NCBI RefSeq assembly: GCF_026672255.1
Contig: NZ_JAPOHA010000004.1
Coordinates: forward strand, 62,001-126,000
Reading direction: 5' to 3'
Source of the DNA: Caproiciproducens galactitolivorans
GTDB lineage: Bacteria; Bacillota; Clostridia; Oscillospirales; Acutalibacteraceae
Length of the DNA: 64,000 bases
The position numbers and the translations under genes were made by a program. Below are positions 17,118 through 25,993 of the stretch, piece after piece. The notes beneath the pieces are model-generated. The model saw nothing but the letters and a program-made list of their open reading frames with translations, was not told where the DNA came from and ran no database searches. Each line of letters starts with the position of its first letter. Position 1 is the first letter of the stretch.

Positions 17118-18922
17118 TTGCCGTCGCCTCCCTTATCGAGTTCCTCGAGCGTTTTCAGCGGAAGGTGAATCCTTGCGGTTGTGCCCTCGTCCGGTTCGCT
17201 GTAAATCGCAAGGCCGTAATCACTTCCGAAGTAAAGCTGGATGCGCTCCTGTACGTTTTTCAGCCCGATGCCCGAGCCTTTCCCGCGCACACGCGTCTCC
17301 GTTAAAAGCGCGTCCGCCTGTTCCTGCGGCATCCCCAGCCCGTTGTCGATGATATCGATATACAGGCTGTTTTCCTTCTGGTAGGCATGAATCCGGATTT
17401 CGCCGTCCCCGCCCATAAACTCCATGCCGTGATAAATGGCGTTTTCCACCAGCGGCTGAACAATCAGCTTAATCGTGGCATAATGGAGCGTTTCCGGCTC
17501 GGCGTCGATCTCATAAACAAATTTATTCTTATAGCGCATCTTCTGAATGGTCAGGTAATTCCGCACATGCTCCAGCTCATCCGCGACGGAGATAATGTTC
17601 TTCCCCTTGGACAGGCTGATGCGGAAAAGCCTTGCGAGCGCCGTAACCATGGTGACCGCGCCGTCGTACCGCTCGTTTTCGACCATCCAGATAATGGAGT
17701 CCAGCGTATTATAAAGGAAATGCGGATTGATCTGCGACTGGAGCGCGTCCAGCTCGCTTTTGCGCTTGGATTCCTGTTCGGCAACGATATCGTCCATCAG
17801 CTTGTGCAGCTGGTCCACCATGGAGCGGATCGTCTTTCCCAGATGCTGAACCTCGTAGGAACCGGAAACGGAAATGTCCACGCTGTTCAGGTTTCCCTTG
17901 TCGAGGTCCCGGACCGAATGCTCCAGCTCCTTAATCGGGTTGGCGATGCGGGAAGAAAGGAACATATTCAGAAAAACCATCAGGAAGATGGAGAAGAAAA
18001 CAAAGAAGCCCGCAAAAATCCGAATCTGCTGGTAATTGGAGGTAATATCCTGCATGGGCGTTACGGCAATGATTTTCCAGCCGGTATAGCCTACGGTTTT
18101 TACGGTGACCATCCGCTTCTGCCCCTGGAAGGTTTCGCTGTGGCTGCTATCGTCGTAATGCGCCGCGGCCGCGTTGTTCTCCTGCATCAGGTTCGAGTAG
18201 ATCAGCTGCTGCCTCGGATGGTAGATCAGCTCGCCGTCCCCGTTGGTCAGATAAATGTATCCGGATTCCCCCATATCCACGTTTTTGCAGATTTGCTCAA
18301 TCCCGCTGAAATTCATGTCCACCAGCAGGACGCCGTGGGTAATGGAACCGGCGTTGGTGAGTTCCACGGCGCGGCTGAGCGAAACCACCCAGTGGTATTT
18401 ATTGTCCGGATCGGCAAAGAGGTTCTGGACATGCGGGGTGGAAAAATGGCTGTTTTCAATTTTCTGGGAAGCGTTTGTAAACCAGCTCTGGTCGGTTACG
18501 CCGGAGGATGGCTTTAACTGCGCGAGCGGCTCGGCGGCAATCACCTTGCCGGAATTGGAAAATACCCCGATACTGATCAGCAGGTCGTGGTTCGTTTCAT
18601 ACAGCAGGCTCATATCGTTGCTGATATTATCGGTGGACAGATCCGCGTTTTTAATGACGCGGTAATACATGGAATCGGAAATGCGCATCATGTTGCGGAG
18701 ATAGGTATCCAGATTCAGGTTCACCTGGTTGACCATGTGCGTGTTGTCTTCGGCGATCATTTTTTCGCTCAGGTTGATATACCGCATGGACAGGGAAAGC
18801 CCGACAATCAGCATTCCGATAACCGAAACGGCGGTAAAGGTAAGCGATATGGTAAACTGAAGACTTCTTTTCTGAAGGAAATGCGTGATTTTATCAAGTA
18901 TTTCCCTTGCTTTTCTTCGCAT
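17114..18922 (-). CDS. YesM/LytS-type sensor histidine kinase
   Basis: About 602 residues: a membrane helix near residues 15-40, an extracytoplasmic Cache-like sensor (about 45-280), a second helix, a HAMP linker (IANPIKELE onward), the His_kinase motif SQINPHFLYNTLD with the phospho-acceptor His, and an ATPase domain with N box VENAIYHG and Gly boxes near the C-terminus. I use the ATG at 18922, with GGAG upstream; the TTG at 18970 would overlap the regulator stop region. It should phosphorylate the AraC-type response regulator encoded immediately upstream. It couples by ATGA to the anchored binding protein. Confidence 0.93.
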   Translation of the reverse strand: MRRKAREILDKITHFLQKRSLQFTISLTFTAVSVIGMLIVGLSLSMRYINLSEKMIAEDNTHMVNQVNLNLDTYLRNMMRISDSMYYRVIKNADLSTDNISNDMSLLYETNHDLLISIGVFSNSGKVIAAEPLAQLKPSSGVTDQSWFTNASQKIENSHFSTPHVQNLFADPDNKYHWVVSLSRAVELTNAGSITHGVLLVDMNFSGIEQICKNVDMGESGYIYLTNGDGELIYHPRQQLIYSNLMQENNAAAAHYDDSSHSETFQGQKRMVTVKTVGYTGWKIIAVTPMQDITSNYQQIRIFAGFFVFFSIFLMVFLNMFLSSRIANPIKELEHSVRDLDKGNLNSVDISVSGSYEVQHLGKTIRSMVDQLHKLMDDIVAEQESKRKSELDALQSQINPHFLYNTLDSIIWMVENERYDGAVTMVTALARLFRISLSKGKNIISVADELEHVRNYLTIQKMRYKNKFVYEIDAEPETLHYATIKLIVQPLVENAIYHGMEFMGGDGEIRIHAYQKENSLYIDIIDNGLGMPQEQADALLTETRVRGKGSGIGLKNVQERIQLYFGSDYGLAIYSEPDEGTTARIHLPLKTLEELDKGGDGK

Positions 18923-18973
18923 GGAAATCCACTCCGTTCCACAGGGGTTGTACGGTAATCGAAACAGCAAACC

Positions 18974-20575
18974 TTACTGACCTCTGTATTTTGACGGGGA
19001 CACGCCGAACTTCTTCTTAAAGACATAGCTGAAATAATTCGGTTCGATGTAGCCGACCTTTCCGGCGATGATGTACGTTTTATCATTTGTCGTATTTAAA
19101 AGGCTGACCGCCTCCTGCAAACGCACTTCCGTAAGGTATGCAACAAAGCTCATGCCGGTTTCCCGCTTGAAAACGGTTGAAAAATAAGTGGGGCTTACGT
19201 GAAGAAAGGAACACAGGCTCTCCACGGAAAGCTCCGAATTCTGATAATTTTCCGCAATATACTGTTTTGCGTTCTGCGCCAGCACCCGGGTGGAATGAAT
19301 CCGCTCATGCTTGACCAGCGCGCTGATCTTAATACAGCATTCAATGCACCACTGCTTCATTTCCGCGGGTGAACGCAGGGCTGCAATCGTGTTTGCATAA
19401 TTGAAATGTTCCCCGAAGATTTCCTCCGTGCTCAGCTCATACGCGTGCATTACCTTGAGAAGGGAAGTCATCATTTCCATCAGATAAATCTGGTACTGGT
19501 TCGGCGGAAGAAGCAAGCTTTCGAAACGGGCGAACAGCGCGCCGATTTTTTCCCGGATTTCCTCTTCCGAACCCATTTTGATGGCGTTGGAGAGATCCCG
19601 CTCATCGTGTTCGTCAAACTGGAGCTTTACGGAAGTTTCCGGCTCCACGTCCGAAATATAAATCGCCTTGCCCGCGCCCATGGCCGCGCAGTAGTCCATC
19701 GCGTTCTGCGCCTCGCGGTAAGAGTGGCGGATATCCGGCAGGGAGGAGCAGGGCGTTCCCACGCCGGAAAGCATTTTTACCCCCAGAACGAGTTCCGCGT
19801 ACTTGCAGACCTCGTTCATCCCGTTGATCAGCGGCACCACGCCGGTTTTCGGGTCCAGCTCCGCAATCACCGTAACGCAGTCGGAGTAAAGGAACCCGGC
19901 GAAACGGCAGTAATTTCCCAGTATATCGTCCACGGTTCGCTTGAGGGAAATCGGAATCAGTTCCTCCTCGCGCAGGGCGGCGCCGTCCCGCGGCGAGCAG
20001 TCCGCGCGCACAACCGCGGCCGCCCAGCCGCCCTCTGCGAGGAGGTTAATCTGAAACAGCGGCGCCTGCGCCCGCATCCGCTCCTCCGAAATGCGGCCTT
20101 CGATCAGGCCCACAAGGAACTGCTCGCGCAGCACCGGCAGGCTGTCCATATAGCTTTTGCGCAGCATTTCCACGTCGCGCCGCTCCGCAAACTCGCTGTC
20201 GAGCTGCTGCTTCATCTTTTTCAGCGTTTCCGTCAGCTCATTTGCATTGATCGGTTTTAACACATACTCGGCCACGTTGATTTTTATCGCCTTCTGCGCG
20301 TATTCGAAATCATCGAAGCCGGAAAAAATGATCAGCTTTGTGGATGGCATGGAAACCCGCAGGCGGCTTCCCAGTTCCAGCCCGTCCATAAACGGCATTT
20401 TAATATCCGTCATCACAACATCCGGGTGCAGATGCTCGGCTTTTTCCAGCGCGTCCAGCCCGTTTTCAGCGTCGCCCACGACCGTATAGCCTAAATTTCC
20501 CCAATCTATTTTCTTTATGATGCCCTCGCGTATCTCCTCCTCGTCGTCGGCAAGAAGGATACGGTAAAGTCCCAT
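18974..20575 (-). CDS. YesN-type response regulator with AraC DNA-binding domain
   Basis: About 533 residues. The receiver domain starts at residue 3 with the acidic pocket ADDEEE and the phospho-acceptor Asp in VVMTDIKMPFMDG near residue 55. A long middle region follows, and the C-terminal 100 residues hold two AraC/XylS helix-turn-helices (SLCSFLHVSPTYFS and the final GYIEPNYFSYVFKKKFGVSPSKYR). The likely start is the ATG at 20575 with GGAG 11 bases upstream; a GTG at 20587 overlaps that site. Partner of the kinase at 17114-18922; the likely target is the mglBAC promoter region. Confidence 0.93.
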   Translation of the reverse strand: MGLYRILLADDEEEIREGIIKKIDWGNLGYTVVGDAENGLDALEKAEHLHPDVVMTDIKMPFMDGLELGSRLRVSMPSTKLIIFSGFDDFEYAQKAIKINVAEYVLKPINANELTETLKKMKQQLDSEFAERRDVEMLRKSYMDSLPVLREQFLVGLIEGRISEERMRAQAPLFQINLLAEGGWAAAVVRADCSPRDGAALREEELIPISLKRTVDDILGNYCRFAGFLYSDCVTVIAELDPKTGVVPLINGMNEVCKYAELVLGVKMLSGVGTPCSSLPDIRHSYREAQNAMDYCAAMGAGKAIYISDVEPETSVKLQFDEHDERDLSNAIKMGSEEEIREKIGALFARFESLLLPPNQYQIYLMEMMTSLLKVMHAYELSTEEIFGEHFNYANTIAALRSPAEMKQWCIECCIKISALVKHERIHSTRVLAQNAKQYIAENYQNSELSVESLCSFLHVSPTYFSTVFKRETGMSFVAYLTEVRLQEAVSLLNTTNDKTYIIAGKVGYIEPNYFSYVFKKKFGVSPSKYRGQ

Positions 20576-20660
20576 AAAATTTTTCACTCCAATTCATGCT
20601 ATTTTGTTCTATTGTAACATACTTGCTTCTCTCTATTTTTCATAGAAAAGATTTTTCTGC

Positions 20661-20693
20661 AAAAAGCCCGCGCAGAAATCTGCGCAGGCTTTC
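20661..20693 (-). terminator. Terminator after mglC
   Basis: An inverted repeat with one mismatch (20663-20676 with 20679-20692) followed on the minus strand by a T run. It separates mglBAC from the two-component genes, though readthrough is possible. Confidence 0.8.
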
Positions 20694-20726
20694 TGAGAAA
20701 TGGTATGAGGCAAAAATAGGTGTTGT

Positions 20727-21950
20727 TTATTTTTTTCTGTATTTCGAAAGATCGATCGCAACCGCAATGGCGATGATGATTCCTTTGATAATCTGCTGCC
20801 ACATCGGGCTTACGTTGATAAACTGAAGGCCGTACTGGATAACCGTAAAAATCAGAACGCCGGATACAATACCGCCGATTTTCCCGACGCCGCCGTTTAA
20901 CGATACCCCGCCGACCACGCACGCCGCGATGGCGTCCAGCTCATAGCCGTTGCCGTAATTGTTGGTAGCGCCGGCGGTTCTTGCCGCTTCCAGCACGCCG
21001 CCGATGCCGTAAAGGCCTGCGGCCAGAATAAAGATGCCCATAATGGTAGCGTATACGTTTACGCCGGATACGACGGCCGCTTCCCGGTTGCCGCCGATTG
21101 CATAAACATTTTTGCCGAACACGGTTTTATTCAGCACAAACCAGATAATTGCCGTGATAAGCAAAGCAATCGGAATCAGAATCGAAATCCCTCCGGCAAA
21201 ACCTTTGAAAAACTTGAACTGACCCAGAATGGTAAAGTCGCTGCGGATACCGCCGATCGGCTGGGAATGGTTCGGGGGCATGTCGAAATACAGCGAACAC
21301 GCGCCGAAAACGATAACCTGCACAGCCAGTGTTGCAATGAACGGATGCATATCAAACTGCGCGACCAGAAAGCCGTTCAGCACGCCGAACAGCAGACAGG
21401 CAACGACCGCCGCCACAATGGCATATATGACCGGAATCTGCGACAGTCCCGGGTAGAACCGGTTCGCGTAGTCCGCCGTCTGCATCATGGAGGTGGAAAT
21501 AACCGCCGCCAGACCGACCATGCGGCCTGCCGAAAGGTCGGTGCCCGCGATCAAAAGGGTAAAGCAGATTCCCAAAGCGATAATCAGCCTTGTGGAAGAC
21601 TGTGTCATAATATCCAGCAGAACCCGGATCTGCATGAAACGGGGCTGGATAAAGATGATGATGACAACCAGTACGAGCAGTGCGAGGATAATCGCATAAT
21701 TCGTTAAAAAGGTTTTCACCGTTTTTCGGGAAATCACAACGTCGGTTCCGATACGATTTGCGTTCAGAATCTGCAGTCCGCCGTAAATTCCGAGACATGC
21801 GCCGATTCCGACCAGAAACCACGGCATATCATACATTTTCTTTGTGTACAGCAAAAATTTCAGGATAAAGCCCAATACGAAAAGGATTGAGCCGGCAATT
21901 ATGTATATCAGAGCAAATTTTTGCCTGGGGATGACTTTTTCTCCTTGCAT
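20727..21950 (-). CDS. mglC: Galactose/methyl galactoside ABC permease
   Basis: About 407 residues with eight or more hydrophobic helices and the BPD_transp_2 signature of sugar permeases (GTDLSAGRMVGLAA, then a late GGVSLNGGVGKIGG). It forms the membrane channel of the Mgl importer with MglA. I place the start at 21950, preceded by GAGAGG, rather than the upstream in-frame codon that overlaps mglA. It is the last gene of mglB-mglA-mglC and is followed by a terminator. Confidence 0.94.
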   Translation of the reverse strand: MQGEKVIPRQKFALIYIIAGSILFVLGFILKFLLYTKKMYDMPWFLVGIGACLGIYGGLQILNANRIGTDVVISRKTVKTFLTNYAIILALLVLVVIIIFIQPRFMQIRVLLDIMTQSSTRLIIALGICFTLLIAGTDLSAGRMVGLAAVISTSMMQTADYANRFYPGLSQIPVIYAIVAAVVACLLFGVLNGFLVAQFDMHPFIATLAVQVIVFGACSLYFDMPPNHSQPIGGIRSDFTILGQFKFFKGFAGGISILIPIALLITAIIWFVLNKTVFGKNVYAIGGNREAAVVSGVNVYATIMGIFILAAGLYGIGGVLEAARTAGATNNYGNGYELDAIAACVVGGVSLNGGVGKIGGIVSGVLIFTVIQYGLQFINVSPMWQQIIKGIIIAIAVAIDLSKYRKK

Positions 21951-21978
21951 ATACGCAACCTCTCTTTCTTTTCTGATT

Positions 21979-23478
21979 CTACTGGGCAAACTTCGTGGCC
22001 AGCTGCATGACTTTGATCTGATCCGCCTCGTCGCGGTTCAGAACACCGGATACACGGCCTTCACACATAACCATAATCCGGTCGGATATGCCCAAAAGCT
22101 CCGGCATTTCAGAGGAAATCATAATGATGGATTTTCCCTGTTTTACCAAATCCAGCATAATCGTATAAATTTCGTACTTCGCGCCGACGTCGATGCCGCG
22201 CGTCGGTTCGTCCAGAATAAGGATATCCGGGTGGGTCAGCAGCCACCGCGCAATCAGCACTTTCTGCTGGTTGCCGCCCGAAAGGTTCTGCATCAGCGTT
22301 TCCAGCGAAGGCGTTTTTACATTGAGCTGCCGGTTCGATTCCTCCGCCGCTTTGACGCGCTTACGCTTTTGGAGCACGCCTTTGTTCGCGTAGTTCTTCT
22401 GGCTGGCAATTACGGTGTTGTCCAGTACGGAAAGAATACCGAAAACGCCGGTTGCGCGGCGCTCTTCGGTCAGAAGGGCAATGCCGTGCCTCTTTGCGTC
22501 CTGAACGGATTTCACCTTAAAGACCTCGCCGTCCTTTTCCACTTCGCCCGATTCAATGGTGCGAAGCCCGAAAAGCGCTTCCACCACTTCGGTGCGCTGC
22601 GCGCCCACGAGGCCGCCGATTCCCAGGATTTCCCCCCGGTGCAGCTCAAAGCTGACATGCTGGAAGGACCTTTTCAGCGGCGAGCACAAATCCGTAACCT
22701 TCAGTACGACTTCCTTGCCCGGGGTGTGCGTTCGGGGCGGGAACCGGTTTGTCATATCACGGCCGACCATGCGGCTGATGATAAGGTCGGTGGTCAGCTC
22801 ACCGGCAGGCCAGGTTCCCACGTACTGCCCGTCGCGCATGATGGTGACTTCGTCGGCAATCTTCAGAATCTCCTCCATTTTGTGGGAGATATAAATGATT
22901 GCACATCCCCCTGCTTTCAGCTGACGTATAATTTTAAACAGATGCTCCGTTTCATTATCCGTTAAGGAAGATGTCGGTTCATCCATAATAATAATCTTCG
23001 AATTGTAGCTGACAGCCTTTGCAATTTCCACCAATTGCAGGTTGGAAGCAGACAGGCTGCCCGCGAGGACCTCCGGATTGATGTCCAGTTCGATTTCCTT
23101 AAAAAGCTCTTTTGTTTTACGGATCATGGCCTTTTTGTCGACTGCGATTCCCATCATGGGGAAGCGGCCGAGCCAGATATTTTCCATAACCGGTCTGAAA
23201 CGGATTGGGTGAAGCTCCTGATGGATCATGGATACGCCCAAATCGAGGGCCTGCTTTGAACTGGTTATATTTTCACGCTTGCCGTCTAAAATAATTTCCC
23301 CGCCGTCTTCCTGATAAATCCCGAAAAGACATTTCATCAGCGTGGATTTCCCGGCGCCGTTTTCGCCCATCAGCGCGTGCACGCTGCCGGGGCGGACTTT
23401 CAGGCTGACGTTGTCCAGCGCTTTTACGCCCGGGAAGACCTTTGTAATGTTATTCATTTCCAACACATATTCGCCCAT
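21979..23478 (-). CDS. mglA: Galactose/methyl galactoside ABC ATPase
   Basis: A 499-residue double ATP-binding-cassette protein. The first cassette has Walker A GENGAGKST (about residues 36-44) and Walker B IIIMDEPTSS; the second keeps the signature LSGGNQQKVLIARWLL and ILILDEPTRGIDVG. This double layout is typical of MglA/RbsA/XylG. It powers sugar import through MglC. The AAGGAGG ribosome site is 8 bases before the ATG at 23478. The gap to mglB holds a strong hairpin, which fits lower expression of this gene than of the binding protein. Confidence 0.95.
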   Translation of the reverse strand: MGEYVLEMNNITKVFPGVKALDNVSLKVRPGSVHALMGENGAGKSTLMKCLFGIYQEDGGEIILDGKRENITSSKQALDLGVSMIHQELHPIRFRPVMENIWLGRFPMMGIAVDKKAMIRKTKELFKEIELDINPEVLAGSLSASNLQLVEIAKAVSYNSKIIIMDEPTSSLTDNETEHLFKIIRQLKAGGCAIIYISHKMEEILKIADEVTIMRDGQYVGTWPAGELTTDLIISRMVGRDMTNRFPPRTHTPGKEVVLKVTDLCSPLKRSFQHVSFELHRGEILGIGGLVGAQRTEVVEALFGLRTIESGEVEKDGEVFKVKSVQDAKRHGIALLTEERRATGVFGILSVLDNTVIASQKNYANKGVLQKRKRVKAAEESNRQLNVKTPSLETLMQNLSGGNQQKVLIARWLLTHPDILILDEPTRGIDVGAKYEIYTIMLDLVKQGKSIIMISSEMPELLGISDRIMVMCEGRVSGVLNRDEADQIKVMQLATKFAQ

Positions 23479-23503
23479 ACACCATACCTCCTTTTACCAA
23501 AAT

Positions 23504-23544
23504 CAACGGGGAACGGAAAGCGGACGCTTTGCCGTTCCCCGTTG
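23504..23544 (-). other. Intercistronic hairpin between mglB and mglA
   Basis: The arms CAACGGGGAACGG and CCGTTCCCCGTTG pair fully, with an inner AAAGCG/CGCTTT stem and one bulge. No T run follows in the direction of transcription, so it more likely stabilises the mglB transcript or causes partial attenuation than acts as a full terminator. Confidence 0.75.
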
Positions 23545-23587
23545 AACAGATATCGCCTTGAATCGCTATTCAGCAGGGAACCAGCGC

Positions 23588-24679
23588 TTATTTCTGGAAC
23601 TGCTTGTAGTTTTCTGCTGTTACCTTTACATAAGGAATCCAAACGTATTTGCCGTCTGTAACATCATAGCCGACGTTTGCCTTGTTGATTTCCTTGCCCT
23701 GTGCAGCGGCAGCCGCAATGTTCACAGTCGCTTTGCCCTGGTTTTCGCCGTCGTTCAGAACCGTGCCGAGCATGGAACCGTCCGCCATTGCCGCCAGCGC
23801 CGGAGCCGTCGCGTCAACACCGACAACCGGGATATACTTGGCTTTGTCGCCCTTGTTGTAGCCCTGTGCCTTCAGTGCTTCGATTGCGCCGAGAGCCATG
23901 TCGTCGTTGTTCGCGAGGACGGCTTCGATCTTGTCGAGACCCTGGGAGGAGATGAAGGTGTTCATAAGGTCTGTGGCTTTAACTTTATCCCACATTGCCG
24001 TATCGGCGGCCAGTTTCTGGGTCTTAAAGCCGGCGTCTTCGATCGCCTTGACGGAATACATGGTGCGGAGGGTTGCGTCCTGATGGCCAGGCTCGCCCTG
24101 CAGCATAACATACTGGATTGCGCCGTCGTGGTTCTTGTCGGCTTCTTTATTCTTCTTGAAGTAGTCCGCGATGAGTTCACCGGACATGGTTCCGGACTGC
24201 TCCGCCTTCGCTCCGACATACCAAACTTTGTCGTAGCTCTTCATAACGCTTGCTTCCGGCTCACGATTGAGGAATACGATCGGGAGACTAGCCGCTTTTG
24301 CCTTCTCGACCAGCGGAGCAGCCGCGGTGCGGTCAACCGGGTTGACTGCCAGCGCGTTAACGCCCTTCGTTATAAATGTATCCACCTGCTCGTTCTGGGT
24401 AGGCTGTTTGTTCTGGGAATCCACGATGTCCAGCTTCGCGCCCAATGTACCGGCCTGGGCAGTCATATTGTTGCGGACACCTGTCATGAATGTATCGTCG
24501 AACTTGTAGATGCAGACGCCGATGTTTGTATCGGAAGCATCCGCCTTGCTTTCCGCGGCACTCTCCGCCGCCTTGCTCTCCGCCGGAGCGGCTTTGCTTT
24601 CCGCCGATGAACTGGAGCAGCCGACTGCCGCCGATGCCATCATCAATACGGCAAGAATTAATGCAGCCATTTTTTTCAT
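23588..24679 (-). CDS. mglB: Galactose/glucose-binding lipoprotein
   Basis: 363 residues. The signal peptide ends in lipobox AVGC (Cys about residue 21), followed by an Ala/Glu/Ser/Lys-rich linker and a type-I periplasmic-binding-protein fold starting at NIGVCIYKFDD. The calcium-binding loop DKNHDGAIQY, found in enteric galactose-binding protein, is present, as are the sugar-contact segments FLNREPEAS and GVDATAPALAAM. It captures galactose or glucose outside the membrane and delivers it to MglAC. It is first in the operon; a palindrome lies about 50 bases upstream of the start. The Leloir genes galKTE are 14 kb away. Confidence 0.95.
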   Translation of the reverse strand: MKKMAALILAVLMMASAAVGCSSSSAESKAAPAESKAAESAAESKADASDTNIGVCIYKFDDTFMTGVRNNMTAQAGTLGAKLDIVDSQNKQPTQNEQVDTFITKGVNALAVNPVDRTAAAPLVEKAKAASLPIVFLNREPEASVMKSYDKVWYVGAKAEQSGTMSGELIADYFKKNKEADKNHDGAIQYVMLQGEPGHQDATLRTMYSVKAIEDAGFKTQKLAADTAMWDKVKATDLMNTFISSQGLDKIEAVLANNDDMALGAIEALKAQGYNKGDKAKYIPVVGVDATAPALAAMADGSMLGTVLNDGENQGKATVNIAAAAAQGKEINKANVGYDVTDGKYVWIPYVKVTAENYKQFQK

Positions 24680-24708
24680 TGTAAAATCCCCTGCTTTCTT
24701 TTTTATTA

Positions 24709-24740
24709 TTGTGCAGACTTCTTATTGTGCATTTGCACAA
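24709..24740 (-). promoter_or_regulatory. TTGTGCA repeats and palindrome upstream of mglB
   Basis: A perfect palindrome TTGTGCA-TT-TGCACAA (24725-24740) with a further TTGTGCA at 24709-24715 and a TTTGCAC at 24752-24758. They lie 30-80 bases before the mglB start. The stretch further upstream to 25000 also has the tandem 8-base repeat ATTTCCGA (minus strand, about 24780-24800). It is a candidate site for the AraC-type regulator or a LacI-type repressor; I could not identify a convincing -35/-10 pair for mglB. Confidence 0.5.
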
Positions 24741-24995
24741 AATTCAATCCGTTTGCACTGTTCTATTGGATAGTATAACTTTCGGAAATTCGGAAATCCA
24801 TATAATTTTCTTTTGACTTATATTAAATTTCTTTGCATCTATAGCAAATTCTAACGTAAGACAGGGAAAATATTTGTATAATTTATACAATCAGAGCTTA
24901 GAATTTGTAATATTTGTTCGGATCGTGAATCATTATAAGCAGAACCTTGCCGCCGCTCTTTTTACTTATGAACCACTTTAAAGCGAGAAATCTTC

Positions 24996-25024
24996 TTGTA
25001 TTGCTATAGGAATCCGGTTATAAT
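24996..25024 (+). promoter_or_regulatory. Promoter of the first beta-lactamase-fold gene
   Basis: TTGTAT, 17 bases, TATAAT, ending 31 bases before the start codon at 25056. Confidence 0.6.
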
Positions 25025-25055
25025 GTAAAAAAATAAGGAAATGGAAGCGAACGTC

Positions 25056-25817
25056 ATGAAGGAAAAAATCCTTTCCATGCTGAGGGAAATCCCCGGCAAA
25101 ACAGGATTTTACTATAAAGATCTGATAACCGGCGAAGAGTGGGGCCTGAACGCCGACCGGGAACTGATGGCCGCGAGCGTCATCAAAATCCCCGTCCTTA
25201 CCGAAGTTTTTGCGCAGCTTGCGGCGGGCACCGCCGACAAAAACGAGCGTTTCCGCATCCGGAAGGAAGATAAGCTGCCCTCCTGCGGCGCGCTGAACTA
25301 TCTGCACGAAGGCCTGGAGGTCACCCTTGAGGATTTATACACGCTGATGATCATTCTGAGCGACAACACCGCCACGAACCTGCTGATTCGAAGGTTCGGC
25401 ATGGAAGCCGTGAACCGCCGCATGCGCGGGCTCGGCCTTAAGGCAACCACGCTGAACCGGCTGCTTTTCGACTCCGAAGCTGCGGCAAAAGGATTGGAAA
25501 ATATGATCAGCGCAAAGGAAATCGGTTTTCTGCTGGAACAGATGTACCGCGGGGAGCTGGTTTCCCCGGCGGCCTCCGCCGAAATGCTTTCCGTGCTGAA
25601 AAATCAGCGGCTGAACGGAAAAATGCCGTTTTATCTGAAGGGCAAAGCGGAAATTGCGCATAAAACCGGCGAAGACGACGGCATTACGCACGACGTCGGC
25701 ATCATTTTTGCGCCCCGCCCGTTCGTCGTGTGTTTCTGCTCGAACGAAACGGACGTGCCGTGCTTTGAACGCGCCATTCAGGGCATTGCAAAGCTGCTGT
25801 ACGACATGCATTCATAA
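25056..25817 (+). CDS. Beta-lactamase-fold serine hydrolase, no signal peptide (paralog 1)
   Basis: About 253 residues of the class-A beta-lactamase/DD-peptidase fold. The motifs are SVIK (SxxK nucleophile, about residues 44-47), SDN near 107 and KTG near 203. The Glu-x-x-Leu-Asn of the omega loop, which class-A enzymes use to hydrolyse the acyl-enzyme, is not evident. There is no signal peptide, so it should stay in the cytosol, which argues against a secreted penicillinase. The start at 25056 follows GGAAG by 8 bases. A paralog sits at 34091-34891, on the other side of the peptide-transport genes. It may act on D-amino-acid peptides from murein (inference). Confidence 0.85.
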   Translation: MKEKILSMLREIPGKTGFYYKDLITGEEWGLNADRELMAASVIKIPVLTEVFAQLAAGTADKNERFRIRKEDKLPSCGALNYLHEGLEVTLEDLYTLMIILSDNTATNLLIRRFGMEAVNRRMRGLGLKATTLNRLLFDSEAAAKGLENMISAKEIGFLLEQMYRGELVSPAASAEMLSVLKNQRLNGKMPFYLKGKAEIAHKTGEDDGITHDVGIIFAPRPFVVCFCSNETDVPCFERAIQGIAKLLYDMHS

Positions 25818-25892
25818 ACCTTCACTTATGAAGTATGACAAAGCTGTAATGAAACTTTCTGAATTTTCGGCTTCATTTTTATAATCCTCTCC

Positions 25893-25921
25893 TTTACATT
25901 TATCCCTTACAGTGGTATAAT
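25893..25921 (+). promoter_or_regulatory. Promoter of the murein-peptide operon
   Basis: TTTACA (25893-25898), 17 bases, TATAAT (25916-25921) with an extended -10 TGG just before it. The roughly 70 bases down to the epimerase start are very AT-rich. Confidence 0.75.
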
Positions 25922-25993
25922 TCATCTATATTTTTTTGAAAAAATGAATTTTTATTTTTCAATAATTGCATTTCATTTTTGGGAGGCAGCCGT

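Noticed and set aside
17387-18517. Long open frame antisense to the histidine kinase (also at 4161-5060, 21844-22965 and 23558-24610)
   Set aside because: They follow exactly the coding strand of well-recognised genes, have no family motifs and arise from the GC-biased third positions.
25056-25817. Class A beta-lactamase conferring resistance
   Set aside because: No signal peptide and no clear Glu-x-x-Leu-Asn in the omega loop; context points to peptide metabolism.
25858-25874. Possible CodY box before the epimerase gene
   Set aside because: Only the first half matches AATTTTC-W-GAAAATT; the second half has too many mismatches, although CodY control is known for Bacillus ykf/dpp.
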